Shown: in pieces, positions 10,884 through 20,242 of the stretch | How positions within the stretch are numbered: the first letter of the stretch is position 1 | How the letters are laid out: each line of letters opens with the position of its first letter | Assembly: GCF_000026365.1 (NCBI RefSeq) | Contig: NC_012993.1 | Location: 372,001 to 436,000, forward strand | Direction of reading: 5' to 3' | Source of the DNA: Zygosaccharomyces rouxii | Lineage: Eukaryota > Ascomycota > Saccharomycetes > Saccharomycetales > Saccharomycetaceae | Length of the DNA stretch: 64,000 bases | The notes under the pieces: model-generated | The model's database searches: none | Seen by the model: the letters and a program-made list of their open reading frames with translations, nothing else | What the model was told of the DNA's origin: nothing | Made by a program: the position numbers and the translations under genes

Positions 10884-11993
10884 ATGTCTACTACCGTAGA
10901 AAAGATCAAGTCGATCGAAGATGAAATGGCCAGAACCCAGAAGAACAAGGCAACTTCGTTCCATCTGGGTCAGCTGAAGGCAAAATTGGCCAAATTAAGA
11001 AGAGAAATCTTGACAGCATCACAGTCTTCTGGTGGTGGTGGTGGTGGTGTCGGTTTCGATGTTGCTAGAACCGGTGTTGCCAGTGTTGGTTTCGTTGGGT
11101 TCCCCTCTGTCGGTAAGTCAACACTACTTTCCAAATTAACCGGTACCGAATCTGAATCTGCTGAATACGAATTCACTACGTTGGTTACGGTCCCTGGTAT
11201 TATTCGTTACAAAGGTGCTAAGATTCAAATGTTGGATTTACCGGGTATTATCGATGGTGCTAAAGATGGTCGTGGTCGTGGTAAGCAAGTTATTGCGGTT
11301 GCAAGAACTTCCAATATGTTATTCATTGTGTTGGATGTTAATAAACCATTGGCACACAAGCAAATTATCGAAAAGGAACTAGAAGGTGTTGGTATCCGTG
11401 TAAACAAGAGCCCACCTGATATCATTGTTAAAAAGAAGGAAAGAGGTGGTATTTCCATCACAAATACTGTTCCATTGACACATTTGGATAACGATGAAAT
11501 TAGAGCTGTTATGAGTGAATATAGAATTAACAGTGCGGAACTTGCGTTCAGATGTGATGCTACTATAGAAGATCTAATTGACGTTTTAGAAGGCCCAACA
11601 AGACGTTACATGCCTGCCATCTACGTTTTAAACAAGATCGATTCTCTTTCACTAGAAGAGTTAGAAGTTTTGTACAGAATTCCAAATGCTGTGCCTATAT
11701 CATCAGGTAAAGACTGGAACTTGGACGAACTTTTACAAACAATGTGGGATAGACTAAATTTGGTCCGGGTCTATACAAAGCCAAAGGGTACGATGCCCGA
11801 TTTTTCCGACCCTGTTGTGCTTAGATCTGACCGTTGCACCGTCAGGGACTTTTGTAACCAAATTCACAAATCCCTGGTGGATGAGTTTAGAAACGCTGCG
11901 GTATACGGTACGAGTGTCAAGCATCAACCACAATATGTTGGTTTAAATCATGTCTTACAGGATGAAGACGTTGTTACTATCTTGAAGAAATAA
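10884..11993 (+). CDS. RBG1: DRG-family GTPase Rbg1
   Basis: The gene encodes 369 aa, the same length as S. cerevisiae Rbg1. It is a ribosome-associated developmentally regulated GTPase (DRG1 type) that works with Tma46 to help translation elongation. An N-terminal helical segment (residues 1-40) precedes a glycine run. The P-loop GFPSVGKS is at residues 72-79, the G3 motif is DLPGIIDGA and the G4 motif is NKID. A C-terminal TGS domain covers about residues 300-368. The first ATG is used and matches the family N-terminus ([20 protein letters not shown]). It shares a promoter with FUN12. Confidence 0.98.
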   Translation: MSTTVEKIKSIEDEMARTQKNKATSFHLGQLKAKLAKLRREILTASQSSGGGGGGVGFDVARTGVASVGFVGFPSVGKSTLLSKLTGTESESAEYEFTTLVTVPGIIRYKGAKIQMLDLPGIIDGAKDGRGRGKQVIAVARTSNMLFIVLDVNKPLAHKQIIEKELEGVGIRVNKSPPDIIVKKKERGGISITNTVPLTHLDNDEIRAVMSEYRINSAELAFRCDATIEDLIDVLEGPTRRYMPAIYVLNKIDSLSLEELEVLYRIPNAVPISSGKDWNLDELLQTMWDRLNLVRVYTKPKGTMPDFSDPVVLRSDRCTVRDFCNQIHKSLVDEFRNAAVYGTSVKHQPQYVGLNHVLQDEDVVTILKK

Positions 11994-12046
11994 ATAATGT
12001 TACATAACAAACTTTAAAAAGAAAAAAGAATAGATAAAGTTAAAAA

Positions 12047-12787
12047 CTAGTCACTGATACGAGATCTTTTTGAAGACAAGTAGTCCATTTGTTCCAGTTT
12101 TCGACTCTGTTTATCTGGTATTGGTCCGCTTAATGAGTTGCCGCTCAATGAATTGCACAAACTGACAAATTCAGGTGTCAATTCATGAACCGAGGGTCTT
12201 TGAACCTTGATAAATTTGAATGCTTCTAATGCCGATAACTGTGGATTTTGAATCATTTGAATGGCTATCAAGAATGATACCAAGACGTTATCATTACCAT
12301 TTTTCGACACTATCAAAATTTTACCGTATTGTGAAGCTATTTTGAAGATGATAGCGATATCCAACAAATATCGCATTTGAACCCCCCAGTTCCCACTATA
12401 AAGCGTTCCGAGGCTCTCTATATCATTTTTAACCAGTTTTTTCATTTCTTGCTGATTAGTATTATTACAATCATTAGCTACATTGGCTATGATTTTACGC
12501 AAATTTTCCACATTTTCATAAAAAAATCTACTCGTAGTATCTATTTCACTTGGGTTAAATTTTGGATCAAAGTTAATCACTACAGAATCATCATTCCTTA
12601 GCGAACCATTATCCCAAAGTTGCGATAACTGGCACGTATCTAATCCCAGTGTAATGAAAAATCTTATATTTTCGAGCTGTAAAAAATCTTTTTGGATTAA
12701 AGAGTTTATAGGCCCAAAGAATACGTTATTATCTAACCTTTGGGACCTAATCTGTTCTACTAACTGATCATAGTGACATCTATCCAT
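12047..12787 (-). CDS. Uncharacterised protein, YOR342C/YAL037W family
   Basis: The gene encodes 246 aa. It resembles the S. cerevisiae ohnolog pair YOR342C and YAL037W, whose function is not established; shared features are the N-terminal block LDNNVFFGP, a central stretch with ISxxG-like cores (GKILIVSKNGNDN) and a conserved C-terminal basic tail (KRSRISD). The overall fold is reminiscent of dual-specificity-phosphatase-like proteins, but the Cys-x5-Arg loop is missing, so I assign no catalysis. The open frame extends 53 codons further upstream from a TTG, but the internal ATG at 12787-12785 (MDRCHYDQ) aligns with the family start. It is convergent with RBG1. Confidence 0.85.
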   Translation of the reverse strand: MDRCHYDQLVEQIRSQRLDNNVFFGPINSLIQKDFLQLENIRFFITLGLDTCQLSQLWDNGSLRNDDSVVINFDPKFNPSEIDTTSRFFYENVENLRKIIANVANDCNNTNQQEMKKLVKNDIESLGTLYSGNWGVQMRYLLDIAIIFKIASQYGKILIVSKNGNDNVLVSFLIAIQMIQNPQLSALEAFKFIKVQRPSVHELTPEFVSLCNSLSGNSLSGPIPDKQSRKLEQMDYLSSKRSRISD

Positions 12788-13435
12788 ATTTTTATTTTCA
12801 TGTGTACGTCGTTGGCGGGAGGAAAAATAACGACGATGAGTAGGACTCTCTATGCTAGATCCATTATTAAAATACGGCTCTCCGTGCGTCACGTGTGAAT
12901 TCCTTCTAGAATTGAACCCGCATCGAAGCAATAGTGCGTTCTTCAACCAAAATCTGGCTCTATGGCCTCTTTTGGTGCAACGAAACTATTTATACCATAA
13001 TCAGCCTTCTAGGCTTCTTGCTTTCAATCAGCTGGTAATATTCATCTACTTTGTCACCGATACATTTTAGTGGGATTCACCGATAAACTGTCGGATAGGT
13101 TGAGCGCAAAGCACGCATATTCTCCCAAGATGGTACTACAAGGCTACTTCATGGAGATCGAACATTAGTGGTTGAATGTGGCTAGTGTATGGCATCCCTC
13201 TGTTGTAGCTACTTCAGGATATAGTTTTTCCGTTGTTTATCCCGATATAATCTATGACGTAGACCGGACGTACTTCTAGTAGCATTAGCACGCTGAGCCA
13301 TAGTAAATCGATGGGAACTGACACATATTCTACGCATGCCGTATCATCTACTTGGTCTGGTTCGGCACATCCGTCGTTTGTTTTTTCTGGTTTTCTTGAC
13401 CGTCACCATTTTCCCCCGGTTTCCAGAATTCGTAT
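12788..13435. other. Intergenic region upstream of the YOR342C-like gene and the tRNA
   Basis: A CACGTG E-box (12890-12895) lies about 105 bp upstream of the YOR342C-like ATG and could bind Cbf1, Pho4 or Tye7. The remainder shows no ORF with family resemblance and no second RNA gene. Confidence 0.5.
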
Positions 13436-13508
13436 GCTTCACTAGCTCAGTCGGAAGAGCGTCAGTCTCATAATCTGAAGGTCGAGAGTTCGAACCTCCC
13501 GTGGAGCA
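13436..13508 (+). tRNA. Elongator tRNA-Met (CAT anticodon)
   Basis: This 73-nt cloverleaf carries GCTTCAC at the 5' acceptor arm paired with GTGGAGC and a terminal discriminator A. The D arm is GCTCAGTCGGAAGAGC. The anticodon CAT is at 13469-13471 in the loop CTCATAA. The T arm GAGAGTTCGAACCTC doubles as the internal B box. There is no intron and CCA is not encoded. It is nearly identical to yeast elongator tRNA-Met and differs from the initiator, which begins AGC. Confidence 0.97.
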
Positions 13509-13517
13509 TAAATTCAA

Positions 13518-13524
13518 TTTTTTT
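13518..13524 (+). terminator. Pol III terminator of tRNA-Met
   Basis: A run of seven T residues starts 10 bases after the mature 3' end of the tRNA, the normal RNA polymerase III stop. Confidence 0.9.
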
Positions 13525-13897
13525 ACCCCACCTTTTTGCTCTTTGCATATTCGGAATGCTTACGTGGCTATTTCTACCCTGTCATTCGGAGTATTCCAAA
13601 TTGCGATCACAACTTTTGCTCTTTTCGTACTCCGTCAAGAATGTTCGCACACGTTGCAAATCGCAACGCCTGAAAATCTGAAAATCTCCGTCGGCTTATT
13701 TCTCTAACCGCGTTGATTCTTCTATTGTTTTGAAATTGATCCCTTGATATCTCTATATAACAGTAATACCGTACTATAATATAATTAAATATATTGCTAA
13801 TAGCCGTATATCATAAAACATGTCCCTTCATTAAGGCATAACTCGTTAGAATGTGTGTCGCAATGCAAAATCCTATTGTACAAATTTGTTACTTCAA
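13525..13897. other. Spacer between the tRNA and TYE7
   Basis: This 373-bp AT-rich spacer serves as the 3' flank of TYE7. I see no gene in it. Confidence 0.5.
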
Positions 13898-14554
13898 TTA
13901 GTTTTGGCCTGCCAATTCCGCTCTTAACCTTCTTACTTCCATTTCGTAAAGTCTTTCACTGTTCTGTAAGTACAGGATGTAATCGACAGCTTTCTCCAAA
14001 ATCATGCTTTTGTTAAGCTTTGTTGACGTTGGAAATCCATCTTCTCCCTTTTTGATATTCTCTCCAACTTCAAACGCCGTTTGTTCACTTGCCACCCATG
14101 GTATAATTTGCTGTAGTTTAGCAATTTTTGTGTTGATATTGATACGATATCTTTTCTCTATCTTGTTGTGGGCTTGCTTCTGATGCGACGTAAGTCTTTT
14201 TCTTGGCGCTCTGCGCCTCTTTGCGGGTGCAACCGTTGCATCAGCAACAGAAGACGAAGATGACGTCGTTGCTGTTGGCGTAGCTTCAACGGTAGCAGCT
14301 TCTGCTGGCGTTGGTGCTGGGACTGCAGCACCAGCAGCAGCATCCATGGAACCTAGGTCTAGAGTAGCCAGTTCTTCTTGCTTTACAGGTTGTTCGGCAC
14401 TGGGGACGTCCACCGGAGAGTCCCCCGATGAGCTTGACCCGCTTGAAATTATCTGTTCTAATGGCTCAAACCAGGAGAAGGAATTGACAGATTCATCACT
14501 GAGTGATCCAGCAGCTTGTGTATCTTTCAACATCCAGTCTTCAAAGTCATCCAT
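13898..14554 (-). CDS. TYE7: bHLH transcription factor Tye7
   Basis: The gene encodes 218 aa, shorter than the 291 aa of S. cerevisiae. Tye7 binds E-boxes and activates glycolytic genes with Gcr1/Gcr2. The C-terminal bHLH region (about residues 120-215) is strongly conserved: RKRLTSHQKQAHNKIEKRYR, then IPWVASEQTAFEVG, a long loop, and KLNKSMILEKAVDYILYLQN. The N-terminal WFEPLEQIISS block, probably part of the activation region, is also kept. Between them is an Ala/Pro/Thr-rich linker (about residues 70-115). The open frame extends 23 codons upstream to a GTG, but the first ATG (14554) is taken as the start. It is two genes from pyruvate kinase, a likely target. Confidence 0.96.
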   Translation of the reverse strand: MDDFEDWMLKDTQAAGSLSDESVNSFSWFEPLEQIISSGSSSSGDSPVDVPSAEQPVKQEELATLDLGSMDAAAGAAVPAPTPAEAATVEATPTATTSSSSSVADATVAPAKRRRAPRKRLTSHQKQAHNKIEKRYRININTKIAKLQQIIPWVASEQTAFEVGENIKKGEDGFPTSTKLNKSMILEKAVDYILYLQNSERLYEMEVRRLRAELAGQN

Positions 14555-15335
14555 ATTGTAAGTGAGTCCCTGTATTATTTGTTGTGCTACTGTCCTCTGT
14601 GTCCCACTACCAAAATAACGCACGAACCCTCGCTGACATATCCATAATCTCGGAGATGTTGTTCAAATATATATCAGATGCATAGCCGCATGGGATAGAA
14701 AAAAGAATGAAATAAATAAAAAAAAAATAGGTCAAGACGTTTTCCCCTTTTCGATCTAGAATTCTTGATGCAAGAATCTTGTTCCAACGATACCGACAAT
14801 ATCACCATTATGCATTTTTTCCGCTTTAATTGAATTAAAAGTGAATATCTGGTACCACGTCAACCGTTCATTAACGTGAGATTTTAAGCGAGGGTGTGCG
14901 CTTAAACGATTCTATACCACCGCAGAGGAAAGCTGACAGTACGACAGAGGGCCGGTGGTCATCGCGCGAGTTTTTCCAACAAGCGCACATGAAAAAAATA
15001 GAAAAAAGAAATTGTTGCTGATATCCACGAAATTACGCATAGGGGAAGAGAAGAGAAGCGAAGGAAGGAAGGAAGAATAGAATAGAATAAATTTCCCACC
15101 CAATACTACAGAAGAACAGTGTTGCATGCATCAGGTCGCAAATTCACTGCACAAAGTTGCAACGTACGTATTATTTACACGTGGAACGAGGCGGGCGTAC
15201 GGATGGAAACTGAAGTGGAACGACACGTTTAAACTAGTTGTTTTTTTTTCAAGCTTCTAAAATTCTCACACTATTTTTCCGCGGTTCGTAGGCGAAAACG
15301 TTCATTCCGACTCCGATCGGAAAAACTGACAATTC
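14555..15335. other. TYE7-REV1 divergent intergenic region
   Basis: About 780 bp serve both promoters. Purine-rich repeats (AAGGAAGGAAGG, near 15060-15074) and short T runs are visible. No ORF shows family resemblance. Confidence 0.5.
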
Positions 15336-17789
15336 ATGAGCGGCTACAACCAAGAAGATTCTCCGCTGGGGAATAGAGGTAATGTTCCGGAGAAGTCGTT
15401 CTTGGAGTCCCTGAGCGACGACGGGCTACTGGATTACATCACTGGACTTTCACAGGAACGAAGTGAACAGTATTCAAGAGAGGATTATTTCCATGACAAA
15501 CAGAGAAGACAAGATAGACAGGATCAGGAGTTTAGAGAACGATACGGCGATGGTTGCGACATATTCTCTGGGGTATCGATATACGTGAATGGGTTTACAA
15601 AACCTGGCAGGATGCAATTGCATGAAATGGTCATTGCCAACGGCGGTAAATTCGCACATTTTTTGTCTTCCAAAGGTCAGGTATCTCATATTATAGCCTC
15701 GAATTTACCTCTCAAGAAAAGGGTTGAATTGGCCAATTATAAAATTTGTAGACCAGAATGGATCGTAGATTCTTTACAAAGGGGTAAACTTTTGCCATGG
15801 CAGGACTATGCGCTTTTATCAGATCAAGATGAAATTCAACCAAAGTTACAGCCGACAACGATTGTAAGTTGTAAACATCCTGAATTTTTAAAACAGTTCT
15901 TTTCTAAATCAAGACTACACCATCTGTCCAATTGGAAATCTGATCTTCGGGCAGAATTTTGTGAAAAATTCTTGGAGAAACCATTACATATTCCTAGTAA
16001 AAACGATGATATTACAGTGTTCCATATCGATTTTGATTGTTTCTTTGCCAGCGTTTCCGCAATGGCCAATGGGTTTGATATCCATGCGGACCCTATCGTA
16101 GTTTGTCATGGTACTAAAAATTCAGATATTGCCAGTTGTAACTACGAAGCGAGGCGATACGGTATAAGGAATGGTATGTGGGTAGGTACCGCAGAAAGAA
16201 TGATGCCCGGCGGCAAAAGACTCGTGCGTCTCGGATATGATTTTGATCAATTTGAACTGATGTCAAAACGGTTTTATCAAATACTGCACGATTCTCAATT
16301 CCAACTAGTGTTACCAATTTCTATTGACGAAGCAGTTTGCATCGCGGGTAATTTGTCACACATGGAATGTGATTCGATATGTCAAAGGATACGCGAACAC
16401 GTTAGCAGCGTTACAAATGGATGTACAGTTAGCATTGGGTGTGCTAATAGTTTAGTCCTGGCAAGATTAGCTCTTAAATGGAGCAAGCCAAATGGGTATC
16501 GAATTGTTAACTGTGATGAATTGGATGCTACGTTCTGGTCCAATTTGAAAATTGATGATTTACCTGGTGTGGGGCGTTCTTTGGCCTACAAGATTAGTGA
16601 ATATAGCAATCCACCGATTGGGAATCTTTGTGAATTGAGACAGATGACACTGGATTCTTTGCAGCGTTGTGTCGGTGAAAAAATGGGCAACAAGATATAT
16701 CTAGCGGTACGCGGCAAAGATGACGAGGAAAGTGGTAAGATCATTTATGATCCCAAGCAGTTTTTCCAAAGAAAATCACTTTCTATTGATATTAATTGGG
16801 GGATCAGGTTTGATACGATTTATGAAATTGACCAATTTATCGATAGATGTACTCAATACCTGATTGATAAATTAAAGGAATTGAACAAGAAAACGTCACA
16901 GCTTACATTGAAAATAATGAAAAGAAGCAAAGATGAATCAATTGAACCGCCGAAATATCTAGGAATGGGTAAGTGTGATCCGTTTGCCAGAAGTACCCGT
17001 CTTGGTGTGCCGACGGATGAATTTGGTATCATAACTACAGAAATCAAAAGTACTTTCAGGTCATTATGCTGTCCCCCAAAGGAACTAAGAGGCATCGCTA
17101 TTCAATTCAACAAACTAGAGAATTCAGTTTCGAACCAGTCGAAACTACCGTTTGTTGACGCTAAAATCTACCAGAATTTACCGAATGACGTTAAGGGCGA
17201 AATTGATCAAGAACTGAACAGAAGAAAGATCAAAGTCAAGGCAACGGCGGCCAAACGGATAAATTCGTATCAAGAACAATTTATTCAAGAATTGCCCACG
17301 CAGATTAGAAACGAGGTGGAGAATGAGATTATCATCACGAACAAAGCCAAGAGAACGAAATTCGATGAAATCAAAGAGCAAATTGCTAAAAGACAAAACG
17401 AAAAGATGAACGCGAAAGCTCATTTCTTGGGTGAAACAACGGTTCTGCTGCCAATAAAATTTCAAAATCAAACAAATTTCAAAAGGATTATTCAATTGAT
17501 TCTAAACTGGGTTGACGGAACTATACGATCACGGGGCCCGCACGAAAAGGACCTAAAGCTTTTTGAAAAATATTTACAAAGGCTTTCAGATGCAAATCGT
17601 TTACCATTAGTTTTACGAATTTGTAAACTGATTTCCACTAAACTTGAACTCCGATCTGAGTTATTTTCTCATTGTAATGGTTTCCAAGAATGGGAAAGAG
17701 TACTGCTACAGATAATTCTGCCAAAACTAAACAAAAATAAACATACTTTTCAAACGGTTCGTAAACTCGACATCGATTTCGACACCTGA
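15336..17789 (+). CDS. REV1: DNA repair deoxycytidyl transferase Rev1
   Basis: The gene encodes 817 aa, shorter than the 985 aa of S. cerevisiae Rev1 but with all main parts. Rev1 is the Y-family translesion polymerase that inserts dCMP opposite abasic sites and scaffolds Pol zeta. A BRCT domain lies at about residues 70-160. The palm motif HIDFDCFF contains D232 and D234, and SIDEAVC contains D331 and E332, so the metal ligands are intact. A ubiquitin-binding-like LPxxIRNEV segment (about 650-665) and the C-terminal interaction domain follow. The first ATG is used. It is divergent from TYE7 and convergent with pyruvate kinase. Confidence 0.97.
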   Translation: MSGYNQEDSPLGNRGNVPEKSFLESLSDDGLLDYITGLSQERSEQYSREDYFHDKQRRQDRQDQEFRERYGDGCDIFSGVSIYVNGFTKPGRMQLHEMVIANGGKFAHFLSSKGQVSHIIASNLPLKKRVELANYKICRPEWIVDSLQRGKLLPWQDYALLSDQDEIQPKLQPTTIVSCKHPEFLKQFFSKSRLHHLSNWKSDLRAEFCEKFLEKPLHIPSKNDDITVFHIDFDCFFASVSAMANGFDIHADPIVVCHGTKNSDIASCNYEARRYGIRNGMWVGTAERMMPGGKRLVRLGYDFDQFELMSKRFYQILHDSQFQLVLPISIDEAVCIAGNLSHMECDSICQRIREHVSSVTNGCTVSIGCANSLVLARLALKWSKPNGYRIVNCDELDATFWSNLKIDDLPGVGRSLAYKISEYSNPPIGNLCELRQMTLDSLQRCVGEKMGNKIYLAVRGKDDEESGKIIYDPKQFFQRKSLSIDINWGIRFDTIYEIDQFIDRCTQYLIDKLKELNKKTSQLTLKIMKRSKDESIEPPKYLGMGKCDPFARSTRLGVPTDEFGIITTEIKSTFRSLCCPPKELRGIAIQFNKLENSVSNQSKLPFVDAKIYQNLPNDVKGEIDQELNRRKIKVKATAAKRINSYQEQFIQELPTQIRNEVENEIIITNKAKRTKFDEIKEQIAKRQNEKMNAKAHFLGETTVLLPIKFQNQTNFKRIIQLILNWVDGTIRSRGPHEKDLKLFEKYLQRLSDANRLPLVLRICKLISTKLELRSELFSHCNGFQEWERVLLQIILPKLNKNKHTFQTVRKLDIDFDT

Positions 17790-17906
17790 GAAAAAAAAAA
17801 TAGATACTGTTTGTTCTTTTTTTTCTATTTTTACTGAGCTCTATATAGAATCCTATTCATATCGTCTGTTCGTCGTTCGTTAAAAATTCATAAAACGTCC
17901 GTCAGT

Positions 17907-19418
17907 TTACACGATGGAAACACGCAAGGTGTTAGAGTGACCAACACCTGGTTTCAAACCTTGGATGGTGACGATGGTGTCACCTTCCTTCAAGAAACCG
18001 AATTTCTTAGCTTCGGCAACACCGAAGTTTAGACGAGCTTCGGTGTCCAAAGTCCAGTCCTTTTCGACGGCCTTTTCGTAGACAAATGGGAAAACACCTC
18101 TGCTCAAGTGGGTGAATCTAGCAGCTCTTGGGCATCTGGTGACCATGATGATTGGGCAGTTTGGTCTGTACTTGGAGACCAATCTTGGGGTGTTACCACT
18201 GGTAGACAAGACAATGATAGCCTTGGCGTTTTGTTCGAAAGCAGCAGCGACGGAAGCAGCAGCAATGGTTTCAGTGGTGGAGGTTGGCTTTGGAGTAGAG
18301 TCTCTCAAGTCATCGTAGTTAGATTGGTAAGCAATGGCTTGTTCAGCGATTCTGGCGGTGTCAGCCATGGTGGTGACAGCGTTGAATGGGTAGTTACCCT
18401 TGGCGGTTTCACCAGACAACATGACACAGTCAGCACCGTCCAAGATAGCGTTACCGACATCAGAAACTTCAGCTCTGGTTGGTCTTGGGTTGTAGGTCAT
18501 AGATTCCAACATTTGGGTAGCACAGACAACTGGCTTACCGGCCAAGTTAGACTTAGCGATCAATTTCTTTTGGACAGCCAAGACTTCTGGGGCTGGGATT
18601 TCGATACCCAAGTCACCTCTGGCAACCATGACAGCATCGGTGGCTTCCAAGATTTCGTCAAAGTTGTTAACACCTTGTTGGTTTTCGATCTTGACGACAA
18701 TCTTGATGTCCTTACCCTTTTCACCCAAAACGTTTCTGATGGTCTTAACATCGTTAGCGGTTCTGATGAAAGAAGCGAACACCATGTGGACACCGTTGTC
18801 GACACCGAATCTCAAATCGTTTTGGTCCTTTTCGGATAGAGCTGGCAAGTCAACATCGGTACCTGGCAAGTTAACACCCTTGTGAGAGCAGATCTTACCA
18901 GCGTTTTGGGACTTGACCTTCAAGGTCTTGTCGTCAACGACTTCCAAGACTTCGAAAGACAAAACACCGTCATCGACGTAGATTAGCTTACCCTTGCTGA
19001 TGACCTTGGTGATGTTCTTGTAGTCCAAGTACATTAGGTTGTCGTCACTGACCAACTTGTATTGGTCGTCAGTGGTGAAGGTCATTTCGTGGTTAGCTGG
19101 GATTGGGTAGTCGACATCGTTCTTGGTGGTACCAGTTCTGATTTCTGGACCCTTGGTGTCTAGAGCGATAGCCAATGGTCTACCTGGGTAGATTTCTTCA
19201 CTCTTTCTAGCGTTGTCAATGACGGACTTGTGGTATTCGTAAGAACCGTGAGAGAAGTTCATACGGACGATGTTCAAACCAGCTTTTCTTAGACCGGCGA
19301 TGGTTTCGGCGTTGTTGGTCTTTGGACCGATGGTACCGATGATACCGGTTCTTCTAACGTGTTCGCCAGGGTTTGGGTTCAATTGAGATAACCAAGTCAA
19401 TCTAGAAGCAGTAGCCAT
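17907..19418 (-). CDS. CDC19: Pyruvate kinase
   Basis: The gene encodes 503 aa (500 in S. cerevisiae Cdc19). It converts phosphoenolpyruvate and ADP to pyruvate and ATP in the cytosol, activated by fructose-1,6-bisphosphate. Visible motifs are [31 protein letters not shown], the catalytic-lysine region [16 protein letters not shown], the metal site [13 protein letters not shown] and [15 protein letters not shown]. Codon use is extremely biased to preferred codons, as expected of a very abundant glycolytic enzyme. The frame is open for 64 more codons to an ATG at 19610, but that ATG lies upstream of the TATA box; [10 protein letters not shown] at 19418 fits the family start. It is the single ancestor of the CDC19/PYK2 pair. 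Confidence 0.98.
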   Translation of the reverse strand: MATASRLTWLSQLNPNPGEHVRRTGIIGTIGPKTNNAETIAGLRKAGLNIVRMNFSHGSYEYHKSVIDNARKSEEIYPGRPLAIALDTKGPEIRTGTTKNDVDYPIPANHEMTFTTDDQYKLVSDDNLMYLDYKNITKVISKGKLIYVDDGVLSFEVLEVVDDKTLKVKSQNAGKICSHKGVNLPGTDVDLPALSEKDQNDLRFGVDNGVHMVFASFIRTANDVKTIRNVLGEKGKDIKIVVKIENQQGVNNFDEILEATDAVMVARGDLGIEIPAPEVLAVQKKLIAKSNLAGKPVVCATQMLESMTYNPRPTRAEVSDVGNAILDGADCVMLSGETAKGNYPFNAVTTMADTARIAEQAIAYQSNYDDLRDSTPKPTSTTETIAAASVAAAFEQNAKAIIVLSTSGNTPRLVSKYRPNCPIIMVTRCPRAARFTHLSRGVFPFVYEKAVEKDWTLDTEARLNFGVAEAKKFGFLKEGDTIVTIQGLKPGVGHSNTLRVSIV

Positions 19419-19588
19419 TTTTGAATTTGTTGTTGGTGAACTTGTAGTAGTTATTATTCGTTTACGAGGTAAGAAATAAATACTATTCTTATTACTCCTA
19501 AACTTATTAAAACTAGAAGATTTCAATTGGAAACTTCTTGGTACTCTTTGCAAGACAGTAATCTGTTTCTTAATCAGCTTAAGCCCAC

Positions 19589-19597
19589 CTTTATATA
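19589..19597 (-). promoter_or_regulatory. TATA box of pyruvate kinase
   Basis: On the reverse strand TATATAAAG lies 171-179 bp upstream of the chosen ATG. This position supports initiation from the downstream ATG and argues against the longer in-frame ORF. Confidence 0.75.
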
Positions 19598-19872
19598 TCC
19601 CGTAAACCATACCATCATCAGGTTATTCCTTTTTTTTTTTTTTTAACCTCTTAAACACGTTAAGGAACGAGAGGTAAAAAAAAAATTCGTTGTTGGAGTG
19701 GTGCAGCTACTACTGGTGGTGGTATTGCTGATGATGGGCTAATACTATGGTCACTATAGTTATTATTACTGTGATGAGCTTTAATTGTAGTAGGGTGTTG
19801 CGTGCTGTGTGCGTGGTACTGTGAGGGGTAAAAAGAAATGGCGTGGGCCGCGTGTATTCAACAATAGCGAGA

Positions 19873-19916
19873 GGAAGCTGAGGGCCGCGTATTAGAGGAA
19901 GCTGGTGTCGGGGTGT
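19873..19916 (-). promoter_or_regulatory. Candidate Gcr1/Rap1 activating region of pyruvate kinase
   Basis: Read on the reverse strand, AGCTTCCTCT (a Gcr1-type CTTCC core) occurs twice, with cores at 19873-19878 and 19897-19902. The second abuts a Rap1-like ACACCCCGACACC at 19904-19916, which has one mismatch to RMACCCANNCAYY. Adjacent Rap1 and Gcr1 sites are the known arrangement in yeast glycolytic promoters. They lie about 460-500 bp upstream of the ATG. Confidence 0.6.
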
Positions 19917-20018
19917 CGGGGTGGTGTGAGACGGAGCGGGTCGTGTGACGCGAGTATATATCGGAGCATCGGGTGTACGGGAGGAGTGTTGCCGATGGCG
20001 ATGATGCATTTGTTTGCT

Positions 20019-20057
20019 GGCGGCTATTGGCATAGCCGCCCTCGCCGAGGGCGGCTA
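20019..20057. repeat. GC-rich nested inverted repeats with three TAGCCGCC cores
   Basis: GGCGGCTA (20019-20026), a 6-nt spacer and TAGCCGCC (20033-20040) form one inverted repeat. TAGCCGCCCTCG, one C, and CGAGGGCGGCTA (20033-20057) form a perfect second one with 12-bp arms. TAGCCGCC is the core of URS1, the Ume6 operator. The cluster lies in the pyruvate kinase-CIN1 intergenic region, about 185-225 bp upstream of CIN1, in an unusually GC-rich stretch. Confidence 0.8.
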
Positions 20058-20079
20058 CATGCGAGCTGCATGTTTGCCG

Positions 20080-20086
20080 TTACCCG
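20080..20086. promoter_or_regulatory. Candidate Reb1 site
   Basis: TTACCCG, the Reb1 core, lies 157-163 bp upstream of CIN1. Reb1 commonly positions a nucleosome-free region in yeast promoters. It is a single exact 7-mer match, so moderate confidence. Confidence 0.5.
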
Positions 20087-20242
20087 GAATAGGGGCGGCG
20101 CGTCCCGGGCGAAAGGGTGGCATGTGAGTTTCATGTGATGGGTATTTGTATAGATGGGACGGTGGTAAGAGAGGATACGGCGCGCGTAGTGACCACTCCC
20201 GATGGTACATATATGTAGAATACAGAGAAGAACCTGCTGTCA

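Noticed and set aside
12788..12946. Extension of the YOR342C-like protein by 53 codons from a TTG.
   Set aside because: No ATG in the extension; the internal ATG at 12787 aligns with the family N-terminus.
18108..18839. 243-codon ORF on the plus strand.
   Set aside because: It is the antisense shadow of the highly codon-biased pyruvate kinase gene and shows no family resemblance.
19419..19610. In-frame 64-codon N-terminal extension of pyruvate kinase, basic, with no acidic residue, resembling a mitochondrial presequence.
   Set aside because: The TATA box (19589-19597) lies inside this extension, so the main mRNA begins downstream of its ATG. The family start fits the ATG at 19418. A minor upstream transcript could still be tested.
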